Source: Bacillus_BU sp051233475
Lineage (GTDB): Bacteria > Bacillota > Bacilli > Bacillales > Cytobacillaceae
DNA: 64,000 nucleotides
NCBI RefSeq assembly: GCF_051233475.1
Contig: NZ_JBKFGH010000036.1
Location: forward strand, 21,603 to 85,602
Reading direction: 5' to 3'
The notes below the pieces were generated by a model, which saw nothing but the letters and a program-made list of their open reading frames with translations, searched no databases and was not told the origin of the DNA. The translations under genes and the position numbers were made by a program. Shown here piece by piece: positions 1 to 7,933 of the stretch (positions are counted from its first letter, which is position 1; each line of letters begins with the position of its first letter).

Positions 1-54
1 CAACATAAATTCAATAGTCATTTTAAGCTTGTGGTTTAAATAAAATGTAAACCT

Positions 55-83
55 GTATATCCTTTTTTAACCTCGACTATAAT
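55..83 (+). promoter_or_regulatory. Weak SigA-like promoter for the vanZ-like gene
   Basis: A perfect TATAAT -10 box lies at 78-83, with only a poor -35 match about 17 bases upstream. It overlaps the first ATG of the reading frame at 82, so a transcript starting near 90 would lack that ATG. This supports the internal start at 115. The promoter call is inferred from the -10 box only. Confidence 0.4.
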
Positions 84-114
84 GTCTCAATATAGAGGAT
101 TAGGGAGTTGGTTT

Positions 115-537
115 ATGTTGTTTAGGTGTACTCTTTCTATGTTATGGGGAGTTACCATTTTATTATTAACCTGTGTTTCAGATTTCTTTGGTCTGCTTCA
201 GATGGAAACAATCCAAATTCGCTGGACGTGGCACCCAGAATTTTCTCAGCTTCTACAAATTCCTAAAACACTGGAGCAGAGTTATCTGCTCCAAAAATGT
301 GGTCATATCTTAGCATTTCTTATTTTAACGATTGTGGTTCCAAAAGTTACGAGAAAAACCGGAGTGTATTTAATCATTTTTGCCTTTTTAACAGAATTGC
401 TTCAGCTTTATTTTGGTCGGAGTGGAAGGTTCTTAGATGTTGGCTATGATACGATGGGGATTCTCCTTGGATTGTTCATCTCGCAAAGGGCAATACCATT
501 CCTTCTATCCAAAAACAGGAGGATAATAGAAGTGTAA
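115..537 (+). CDS. VanZ-like family membrane protein
   Basis: A small integral membrane protein of about 140 residues with the VanZ-family pattern: a KCGH stretch at the start of a membrane helix, a later E..Q motif (TELLQLYFGRSG), and a D..G..LG pattern near the end (DVGYDTMGILLG). About four hydrophobic segments are visible. VanZ itself confers low-level teicoplanin resistance, but most chromosomal relatives have no defined job, so no specific function is assigned. The start at 115 is chosen because AGGGAG at 102-107 is well spaced from it, while the upstream ATG at 82 has no ribosome site and lies on a -10 box. It sits alone, about 130 bases before galactokinase. Confidence 0.8.
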   Translation: MLFRCTLSMLWGVTILLLTCVSDFFGLLQMETIQIRWTWHPEFSQLLQIPKTLEQSYLLQKCGHILAFLILTIVVPKVTRKTGVYLIIFAFLTELLQLYFGRSGRFLDVGYDTMGILLGLFISQRAIPFLLSKNRRIIEV

Positions 538-666
538 CGATAGAAAAAGTTAATTGTTTCCACAATTCAAGAATAATTCATTGACGAGGTGGCAAACTTT
601 GAATACGCTTATAGTTGGAAAGGGATTTCTCAGTAATATCAATCTCTTTAATGAGGAGTGGTTTAC

Positions 667-1848
667 GTGGATTATCGCGCCCTTGCATCTGACTTTCAAG
701 CTTCTTTTTCCCAAGGAGCAGACCGTTATTTCTTTTCTCCAGGCCGAGTAAACATCATTGGAGAGCATATGGATTACAATGGTGGCCATGTTTTCCCTTG
801 TGCGATCACATACGGAATATATGGTGCTGTTAGTAAACGAAATGATCGATTGATACGATTATATTCAACAAATTACTCAGAGCAAGGCATCATCGAATTC
901 ACTCTTGATGATCTAGATTATAACCATGTCCATGGTTGGGCTAATTATCCTAAAGGAATGCTTTATTTTTTAAAAGAAAACGGTTATAACATACCACATG
1001 GTTTCGACTTACTCATTAAAGGAAATATCCCAAATGGTGCTGGTTTATCTTCATCAGCGTCTCTTCTTATGCTAATTGGAGAGATTATTCATAAACTGTT
1101 TGATCTTAACGTTTCAAGGCTTGATCTTGTAAAAATGGGGAGAGCGGTTGAAAATGAATTTATTGGGGTCAGCAACGGGATTATCGACCATTTTATTATC
1201 GCTTTCGGAAAAATGAATCATGGAATACTTCTAAATTGCCATACCTTCAACTACGATTACGTACCTCTAAATCTTCAACATTATAAAATCGTCATTATGA
1301 ATTCAAATAAACACCATGAATGGACAGAATCGAAGTATAATGAACGCCGTGACGAATGTGAGCACGCCCTTCGTCATTTGCAGGGAGCCATAAATATACT
1401 TTCTCTAGCCGATTTAAATATGGTTCAATTTGAAAACTTCAAGCATTTAATTCCAACAAAAACGCTCGAAAAACGAGCCAAACATGTAGTAACAGAAAAT
1501 GAGCGGGCTTTAAACGCCGTCAAAGAGCTCAAGCGTGGAAACCTGCCTGCTTTAGGGAAATTGATGAATGAATCCCATCTTTCACTTCGAAATGATTATG
1601 AAGTCACGGGTATTGAATTGGATACCTTAGTTGAGGCCGCCTGGCAGCAACCGGGAGTTCTTGGAGCAAGAATGAATGGAACTGGATTAGGAGGCTGTGC
1701 AATCGCTATTGTTGATGAAGATGAGATTGATCAGTTTATTGAGCGGGTTGGGGAGATCTTTCGTAAAAAAATCGGCTACGAGGCAACGTTCTATGTGACA
1801 GCAGTTGGGGATGGGGTAAAGGAATTGAATGTTGGGTCAGTTCACTAA
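667..1848 (+). CDS. galK: Galactokinase
   Basis: A GHMP-family kinase that phosphorylates galactose to galactose 1-phosphate, the entry step of the Leloir pathway; it is cytoplasmic. The protein is about 393 residues, a normal size. Near the N-terminus it carries the galactokinase signature (PGRVNIIGEHMDYNGG), then the GHMP ATP-binding loop (PNGAGLSSSASL), and near the C-terminus the third GHMP motif (MNGTGLGGCAIAIV). The GTG at 667 is preferred: GAGGAG at 653-658 lies 8 bases upstream, whereas the possible GTG at 658 overlaps this ribosome site. No galT or galE is next to it, so it is not part of a visible gal operon. In this wall-polymer neighbourhood it may feed nucleotide-sugar supply with galU, which is inference. 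Confidence 0.93.
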   Translation: MDYRALASDFQASFSQGADRYFFSPGRVNIIGEHMDYNGGHVFPCAITYGIYGAVSKRNDRLIRLYSTNYSEQGIIEFTLDDLDYNHVHGWANYPKGMLYFLKENGYNIPHGFDLLIKGNIPNGAGLSSSASLLMLIGEIIHKLFDLNVSRLDLVKMGRAVENEFIGVSNGIIDHFIIAFGKMNHGILLNCHTFNYDYVPLNLQHYKIVIMNSNKHHEWTESKYNERRDECEHALRHLQGAINILSLADLNMVQFENFKHLIPTKTLEKRAKHVVTENERALNAVKELKRGNLPALGKLMNESHLSLRNDYEVTGIELDTLVEAAWQQPGVLGARMNGTGLGGCAIAIVDEDEIDQFIERVGEIFRKKIGYEATFYVTAVGDGVKELNVGSVH

Positions 1849-1919
1849 ATTTTTTCAATCTGATTTATCAATGATAATAACCATAATTTACAATAAATAT
1901 AATCTATATTGAATAATTT

Positions 1920-1956
1920 GCTGCCAATTAATCAACTCGGCAGCATTTTTCTTTTA
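1920..1956 (+). terminator. Rho-independent terminator after galK
   Basis: Inverted repeat GCTGCC/GGCAGC (1920-1925 and 1939-1944) followed by a T-rich tail (1946-1955). It lies about 70 bases after galK. Confidence 0.8.
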
Positions 1957-2048
1957 ATTTAATTAACATGAGATAAAAGGGAGTCTACTAGTAACGTTAT
2001 TTGCTATTATAACTGATAAAATTCCCGCATAATGTAATTTACTAGTTT

Positions 2049-2079
2049 TTGTAAAAAAAGTCGGTAATTAATGTATAAT
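2049..2079 (+). promoter_or_regulatory. SigA-like promoter of the Ig-repeat surface protein
   Basis: A perfect TATAAT -10 box at 2074-2079 with a TTGTAA -35-like box at 2049-2054 (19-base spacer, a little long). The -10 overlaps the first ATG of the frame at 2078, so the transcript should start near 2086. The real start codon must then lie downstream. Confidence 0.5.
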
Positions 2080-2119
2080 GAAGAGAAATATCAAAAAGTG
2101 TAAAAGGAGAGATTTATTT

Positions 2120-5100
2120 TTGGTTAGATTGATAGTTTTTAGTACATTTATTTTATTATTTTTTGTACCAACAACTTCCTTTGCATCTACTAATACGGAT
2201 AGTGCCAGTTCTAATTCAGAAGAGCTAATCAATGCATCATCTAGTACAAATAGTACTGAGTTAGGTATTGAAGCACCTACTATCGAGAATACTGTAACCG
2301 TTACGAATGTAACTCAAGATTTGGAACCACCGGTTGTTCAAAACATCGAAGTGAGTCCGGTTGAGGCAACAATAGGAGAAGCAATTACTGTCAAGGCAAA
2401 TGTCACAGATGACTTGTCTGAAATGGACTTTGTATATGCATCAATCCATAATGATGCGGCAGGAGAGGGCTTTGGAATTGTATTAAATTATAATGAAGCA
2501 GAAGGAAAATGGGTAGGAACGTATGTTGTAGAATCTATTACTCTAACAGGAGAATATACAGTAAAGATATATGCGGTAGATAAGGCAGGTAACAATATCT
2601 GGCAACCTGCAGGGCAAACCGTAACTGTATATAAATTAGATGATGATTGGGAAGCACCGGTAATTGAAAACATTGAAGTTAGTTCAAATGCAGTAACTTC
2701 GGGCGATCAAATATCAATTATAGCTAATATAACGGATTTTCAATCAGGTATAAGTGTTGTGTGGGCCAGTCTCTACTCACCTAATGGAGATCAATACCCA
2801 GTAGAGTTAACCTATGATGAAACAACAGGAAAATGGGTTGGAACCTATCTGTTTGGACCAACTTCAATGTCCGGAGACTGGAAGGTTGAGGTATTTGCAA
2901 GAGATCAAGCAGGAAATGATCAAACTCAATATGCCGACCAGTCCATTTCAGTAGCCAACCCTGATGGCGATTGGGAAGCGCCAGTTATTGAATCAATTGA
3001 TGTGAGTCCAGGTACTGTAATGGCGGGTCAAGAACTAACAATCTCGGCATCTATTACCGATAACAAATCATTATCTTATGTTTTTGCAAATATAAGAAGT
3101 GATGACGGGGGTGAATATCTTCAATTAATCTATGATGTAACATCAGGAAAATGGGTAGGACGGTATCTTGTTAGGTCAAATACTAGTCCTAGTACATTGC
3201 AAATTGAAGTAAACGCAAGAGATGCAGCTGGAAACTTAGTTTCGCAATATGCTGACCAGTTGGTTACCGTTGAAAACCAAAATGGCGATTGGGAAGCACC
3301 GGTAATTGAAAATATTGAAGTGAGCCCATCCGAAGCTTCTGTAGGAGAAGAAATAACCATTAAGGCTGATGTCACAGATAATTCTTCTGGAATGCTATTC
3401 GTTAGTGCAGTACTTTATTTGGCTGAAGAATATGAAATGTCATTTGAATTAACTTACGATGAAACAGAAGGAAAATGGGTCGGCAAATATGTTGTTCCAC
3501 AAAATGCTGCTCCGGGAGAATGGAATGTTGGTGTATTGGCAGGAGATGAAGCCGGAAACTTTTCAATCCAAAACACGGATATATTGGTTACCATCAATAA
3601 CCCGAATGGCGATTGGGAAAAACCGTTAATAGAAAACGTTGAAGTAACTCCAAACCAAGCAACAGTTGGACAAGATATAACCATTAAGGCAATTGTTACA
3701 GATAATAGAGGTTTAAACAATGTCATTGCGACTTTATATTTCTTGGATAGTTATGGGTATGATGAAATTGCATTAACGTATAATCCTACAGAGGGAAAAT
3801 GGGTAGGAAGCTATCTTATTAACTCTTATGCTGTACCAGGAAAATGGGAAATCGAGATATTCGCAGCAGATTATGCTGGCAACTATGAATGGGCATATGC
3901 TGATCAGTTAATTGATGTTGTAAATCAGAATGGTGATATGGAAGTGCCAGTTATTGAATCATTGACCGTTAGCCCGGGTACGGTGGCTAGAGGAGACGAG
4001 ATCACCATCCAGGCCAATGTTACAGATAACTTTTCTGGTATAAAAAGTGTTGAAGTATATATTATGAAACCAAATGGCTGGGATACTGTAGAACTAACCT
4101 ATGATGAAAATCAAGGCTTATGGGTTGGAACATATCTAGTTAACCAAGATGCAGCATTTGGTGAGTGGGATTTTGATTTTTATACACGAGACTATGCAGG
4201 TAATATAACGAATAAATTTTTTGAAAAAATAATAACGATTGTTGACGCAGAAGTTGTCATCGAATCTCCAAAATATGGCGATGCGCAATGGTACTATAGC
4301 GTAGGTAACTTCTACAATGCAGTATACTTTGCAGGCCTTGCTTTAGCTGAGGGAGATAAACGCCCAGAAGTTCAAGACCTAATGAACGTGGCATCAGCCG
4401 GATTGTTAAAAGTAGCAGGATCCATGAGTGCTTTAGATGCTAAAAATTCATATGAGCTATTAGTGAATACAGCAGGAGTACCGGTGGCAGTTAAAGCAGA
4501 AGCAGAAAACAGATTAACTCAAGAGCCAGAGGTTATTTCAGCAAGATATAGCGATGCGCAATGGTATTACAGTGTAGGTAACTTATACAACGCCGTATAC
4601 TTTGTGGGATTAGCAATAGCTGAGGGAGATAAGCGTCAAGAAGTTCTAGACCTAATGAACGTCGCATCAGCCGGTTTATTAAAAACAGCTGAATCGATGA
4701 GTGCTTTAGATGCTAAGAATTCATATGAACTATTAGTCAATACAGCAGGAGTACCGGCAGCTGTTAAAGCAGAAGCAGAAAACAGATTAACTCAAGAGCC
4801 CGAGATTATTTCAGCAAGATATAGCGATGCGCAATGGTATTACAGTGTAGGTAACTTATACAACGCCGTATATTTTGTGGGATTAGCAATTGCTGAAGGA
4901 GATAAGCGCCAAGAAGTTCAAGACCTAATGAACGTCGTATCAGCTAGCTTATTAAAAACAGCTGAATCCATGAGTGCTTTAGATGCTAAGAATTCATATG
5001 AACTATTAGTGAATACAGCAGGAGTACCGGCAGCCGTTAAAGCAGAAGCAGAAAACAGATTAACTCAAGAGCCTGAGATTATTTCAACTAGATATAGCGA

Positions 5101-5611
5101 TGCACAATGGTATTACAGTGTAGGTAACTTATACAACGCCGTATACTTTGTGGGATTAGCAATAGCTGAAGGAGATAAGCGTCAAGAAGTTCTAGACCTA
5201 ATGAACGTCGCATCAGTCAGCTTATTAAAAGCAGCTGAATCCATGAGTGCTTTAGATGCTAAGAATTCATATGAACTATTAGTGAATACAGTAGGAGTAC
5301 CGGCAACCGTTAAAACGGAAGCAGAAAGCAAATTAACTCCAGTAGTTATTTCAGCCAGGTATGGGGATGCTATATGGTACTACAGTGTAGGCAATTTATA
5401 CAATGCGGTATACTATGCAGGATTAGCAATAGCTGAAGGAGATAAGCGTCAAGAAGTTCAAGACTTTATGAACGCAGTATCGGCACAGTTGTATGAAGCA
5501 GCAGCAACCTTGAACGAAGAGGGTGCAACATATGCATACCAGTTGTTAGCAAATACAACTGGAGTACCTGAAAATATAAAATTAGCTGCAGAAGAGTGGT
5601 TAGTGAACTAA
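2120..5611 (+). CDS. Secreted Ig-like repeat protein with five C-terminal 91-residue repeats
   Basis: A large exported protein of about 1163 residues. The N-terminus is a signal peptide with a hydrophobic core ending TTSFA. After a Ser/Thr/Asn-rich linker come about six bacterial Ig-like domains of roughly 105 residues. Each opens with APVIENIEVSP-like sequence, contains a GKWVGTY motif and closes with D.AGN. The last third is five tandem repeats built around DAQWYYSVGNLYNAVYF, LMNVAS and ALDAKNSYELLVNTAGVP; they look helical, and I do not recognise the family. No LPXTG, SLH or C-terminal membrane segment is visible, so the repeats may bind the wall, which is inference. The frame can open at ATG 2078, but that codon overlaps a -10 box. 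The TTG at 2120 follows AAAGGAGAGA (2103-2112) at ideal spacing and is preferred. Confidence 0.75.
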   Translation: MVRLIVFSTFILLFFVPTTSFASTNTDSASSNSEELINASSSTNSTELGIEAPTIENTVTVTNVTQDLEPPVVQNIEVSPVEATIGEAITVKANVTDDLSEMDFVYASIHNDAAGEGFGIVLNYNEAEGKWVGTYVVESITLTGEYTVKIYAVDKAGNNIWQPAGQTVTVYKLDDDWEAPVIENIEVSSNAVTSGDQISIIANITDFQSGISVVWASLYSPNGDQYPVELTYDETTGKWVGTYLFGPTSMSGDWKVEVFARDQAGNDQTQYADQSISVANPDGDWEAPVIESIDVSPGTVMAGQELTISASITDNKSLSYVFANIRSDDGGEYLQLIYDVTSGKWVGRYLVRSNTSPSTLQIEVNARDAAGNLVSQYADQLVTVENQNGDWEAPVIENIEVSPSEASVGEEITIKADVTDNSSGMLFVSAVLYLAEEYEMSFELTYDETEGKWVGKYVVPQNAAPGEWNVGVLAGDEAGNFSIQNTDILVTINNPNGDWEKPLIENVEVTPNQATVGQDITIKAIVTDNRGLNNVIATLYFLDSYGYDEIALTYNPTEGKWVGSYLINSYAVPGKWEIEIFAADYAGNYEWAYADQLIDVVNQNGDMEVPVIESLTVSPGTVARGDEITIQANVTDNFSGIKSVEVYIMKPNGWDTVELTYDENQGLWVGTYLVNQDAAFGEWDFDFYTRDYAGNITNKFFEKIITIVDAEVVIESPKYGDAQWYYSVGNFYNAVYFAGLALAEGDKRPEVQDLMNVASAGLLKVAGSMSALDAKNSYELLVNTAGVPVAVKAEAENRLTQEPEVISARYSDAQWYYSVGNLYNAVYFVGLAIAEGDKRQEVLDLMNVASAGLLKTAESMSALDAKNSYELLVNTAGVPAAVKAEAENRLTQEPEIISARYSDAQWYYSVGNLYNAVYFVGLAIAEGDKRQEVQDLMNVVSASLLKTAESMSALDAKNSYELLVNTAGVPAAVKAEAENRLTQEPEIISTRYSDAQWYYSVGNLYNAVYFVGLAIAEGDKRQEVLDLMNVASVSLLKAAESMSALDAKNSYELLVNTVGVPATVKTEAESKLTPVVISARYGDAIWYYSVGNLYNAVYYAGLAIAEGDKRQEVQDFMNAVSAQLYEAAATLNEEGATYAYQLLANTTGVPENIKLAAEEWLVN
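4270..5608 (+). repeat. Five tandem 273-bp coding repeats
   Basis: Five in-frame copies starting near 4270, 4543, 4816, 5089 and 5353, most exactly 273 bp (91 codons). Copies 2 to 4 are nearly identical in DNA; copies 1 and 5 are more diverged. This is the pattern of recent internal duplication or gene conversion in the middle of an older array. Confidence 0.9.
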
Positions 5612-5661
5612 TTAAGGTACGGTTATTAAAGAGGTTTAATCGGAAGTTTTGTGTACAAATA

Positions 5662-5700
5662 GGCATAACTAGCAGAAACTAGCTAGTTGTGCCTTGATTT
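5662..5700 (+). terminator. Terminator-like hairpin after the Ig-repeat protein
   Basis: A 12-bp stem with one G-U pair (5662-5673 with 5682-5693) and an 8-base loop, followed by a modest T-rich tail. It lies about 50 bases after the stop codon. Confidence 0.65.
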
Positions 5701-5813
5701 AAAAAAGAAGAGATTCCTTTAAATGTAGTAGAGATTTTGATGATGGAGTCCAACAATTCTACTAATGTTTTTATGTAAAAATTTGAACTTGCGTTTTTCT
5801 AGATTACTAATAT

Positions 5814-5862
5814 AAAAAGACGACTCACATTCTGTTTACTGAATGCAGATTCGTCTTTTTTT
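5814..5862 (+). terminator. Second terminator, possibly bidirectional
   Basis: AAAAAGACGA (5814-5823) pairs with TCGTCTTTTT (5851-5860), so both strands would carry a T tail. It separates the surface-protein gene from the transposase relic on the other strand. Confidence 0.7.
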
Positions 5863-5883
5863 GTTGGGATATCTCAAGATTGC

Positions 5884-6335
5884 TTTGTTTATTACCTAGA
5901 ATCTTTAATATTCTTTTCAATTTCACAGTGAATTTAGCCATTATACCTAGTAATTCTTGACAATAGGACCCCAGGATTTAACTGTCCCTCACCTTCGGGT
6001 ACTGTAAGAAACAACTTTCTAGTTCAACTACCTCAATAGCTTTTGACAATAATCTATTTCATCCTTTTCAATTGTAATCTCAACAGTTTTATTGATTAAC
6101 ATTTCTTATAGGACCAAATTCCAGAACTGAGTTAAAGAGATCGGTTCGATTATTTCCTCTTCCGGTGCAATATTAAGAAAATATTAAATGACATGTCATA
6201 TATCGTACGCTCCATCACTTTCACATTAAATAGCTCATAAATTGACTTTAACTATAGGAATTTGAAAATACAAATCGGACCAATGGCTTTACGAGAATTT
6301 CATAGATCGTCATATATGGTCTAAATATCATTCAT
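5884..6335 (-). pseudogene. Decayed IS1182-type transposase
   Basis: No open frame survives, but reading the minus strand across stops and frameshifts gives a coherent transposase. From 5' to 3' it reads RKAIGPICIFKFL, a stop, LKSIYELFNVKVMERTIYDM, then SFNIFL, IAPEEEIIEPISL, MLINKTVEITIEK, and finally FTVKLKRILKILGN. The first blocks match the N-terminal region of IS1182/IS1272-type transposases as I recall it (PIRMFKYLLLKSI, RSKYDMSFKYFL, LLINKTVEIA). The last block resembles their C-terminal end. The catalytic middle is mostly deleted. No terminal inverted repeats were found. The family name is from memory. Confidence 0.65.
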
Positions 6336-6562
6336 TGATGGTTGGAGTGGGAGGGTTTATTAAGACTTTTGTCCAATGTGTAAATCCCAAAAAAGGTATT
6401 AATAAAACAAGATGATAACAATATTGAGGAGTTAGAATTTATGGAGATGGGAAATTTTAATATGTATAAAGTGTACAAAAGCACGAGTTCTTAATAATAA
6501 AAGTTAGGTTTTTAAAAAGAAATTATAAATTTACTCAATTATTTAAGTACAAGACTCATTTT

Positions 6563-6598
6563 AAAAAACCTGTGTGGATAATATCCTACACAGGTTTT
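6563..6598 (-). terminator. Terminator of mnaA
   Basis: A long hairpin AACCTGTGT-GGATA / TATCC-ACACAGGTT with one bulge. On the minus strand it is followed by a T run. It sits about 25 bases past the mnaA stop codon. Confidence 0.8.
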
Positions 6599-6623
6599 CC
6601 CATAATCTATTGACATAAAACTT

Positions 6624-7772
6624 TTATTTTTCTCCAAAATCCGTCGGGCGATCCTTTTTCAGTTCAAAATGATAGAGAATGGAATCAACGATTCGCTTTG
6701 AGGCAGTTCCATCCCCATATGGGTTTGATGCTTTTGCCATTTTATCATGGGCTACCTTATCGGATAGAAGTTCATTGGCAAGATTAAAAATCGTTTCCTC
6801 ATCGGTTCCGGCAAGCTTAAGTGTTCCAGCTGCAACTCCCTCAGGGCGCTCGGTTGTATCCCTTAAAACTAATACAGGCACTCCTAATGATGGTGCTTCC
6901 TCTTGGACACCCCCGGAATCCGTTAAAATCAAATAAGCTCTTGAAGCAAAGTTATGGAAATCAATAACATCGAGAGGTTCAATTAAGTGGATACGGTCAT
7001 TTTCACCAAGAATTCGATTCGCGATTTCTCTTACTACAGGGTTCATATGTACTGGATAAATAACCTGAATATCATCATGTTTTTCTGTTAACCTTCTGAT
7101 TGCCGTAAACATATTTTCCATCGGCTTTCCAGTATTTTCACGACGATGAGCCGTCATTAAGACGAGTCGATCATTTCCGATCTTATTCAAGACTGGATGA
7201 GAATACTGTGGCTTTACCGTTGTTTGCAAAGCATCAATCGCGGTATTACCGGTTACAAAGATGAATTCATCCGGCTTATTTTCAGATAAAAGGTTCTTCT
7301 TTGATTGATTAGTTGGGGCAAAGTGAAGGTCTGCCAATACCCCCGTTAATTGGCGATTCATTTCTTCAGGATATGGAGAATATTTATTTCTTGTCCGTAA
7401 TCCTGCTTCAACATGGCCAATCATCGTTGAGTTATAAAAGGCAGCTAAACTTGCTACAAAAGTTGTGGAAGTATCTCCATGAACTAACACAATGTCAGGT
7501 TTTACTTCCTGAATGACTTTGTTAAGTCCTTCAAGACAACGAGTGGTTACATCGACTAGGGTTTGTCTGTCCTTCATAATGTTTAAATCATAGTTCGGAA
7601 CAATCTCAAAAATATTTAAGACCTGATCTAGCATTTCACGGTGCTGAGCCGTAACGGTTACAATTGATTCAATTTGTTCATCGTGTTTTTCTAATTCTTT
7701 AACAAGAGGCGCCATTTTAATGGCTTCGGGTCTTGTGCCAAATACAGTCATAACCTTAATTTTGTTATTCAT
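6624..7772 (-). CDS. mnaA: UDP-N-acetylglucosamine 2-epimerase (non-hydrolysing)
   Basis: Interconverts UDP-GlcNAc and UDP-ManNAc in the cytoplasm. UDP-ManNAc is the donor used by TagA for the wall teichoic acid linkage unit, and tagA and tagO-type genes lie about 20 kb away in this window. The protein is about 382 residues, normal for the family. Visible motifs are FGTRPEAIKMAPL at the N-terminus, HGDTSTTFVASLAAFY, HVEAGLRTRNKYSPYPEE, and the UDP-binding GVQEEAPSLGVPVLVLRD followed by TTERPEG. The start is ATG 7772 (MNNKIKVMTV) with a perfect GGAGG about 7 bases upstream; a TTG at 7784 would overlap that ribosome site. It is a single-gene unit with its own terminator. Confidence 0.95.
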   Translation of the reverse strand: MNNKIKVMTVFGTRPEAIKMAPLVKELEKHDEQIESIVTVTAQHREMLDQVLNIFEIVPNYDLNIMKDRQTLVDVTTRCLEGLNKVIQEVKPDIVLVHGDTSTTFVASLAAFYNSTMIGHVEAGLRTRNKYSPYPEEMNRQLTGVLADLHFAPTNQSKKNLLSENKPDEFIFVTGNTAIDALQTTVKPQYSHPVLNKIGNDRLVLMTAHRRENTGKPMENMFTAIRRLTEKHDDIQVIYPVHMNPVVREIANRILGENDRIHLIEPLDVIDFHNFASRAYLILTDSGGVQEEAPSLGVPVLVLRDTTERPEGVAAGTLKLAGTDEETIFNLANELLSDKVAHDKMAKASNPYGDGTASKRIVDSILYHFELKKDRPTDFGEK

Positions 7773-7895
7773 GATTACCTCCAAAACTTTTCAATGAAAT
7801 TTTTATAGTCTTTAATTAATCTGTGTAATCAACAACTTTGATAATATCAGATTTACATTAAAAACAAAAATGTTTTAAGAAATCAAATTAAATAA

Positions 7896-7932
7896 GAAAA
7901 GATGAGCTAAAATACGCAGCCCATCTTTTTTT
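7896..7932 (-). terminator. Terminator of the amidase gene
   Basis: On the minus strand AGATGGGCT pairs with AGCTCATCT, followed by TTTTCTTATTT. It begins immediately after the amidase stop codon. Confidence 0.75.
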
Positions 7933-7933
7933 A

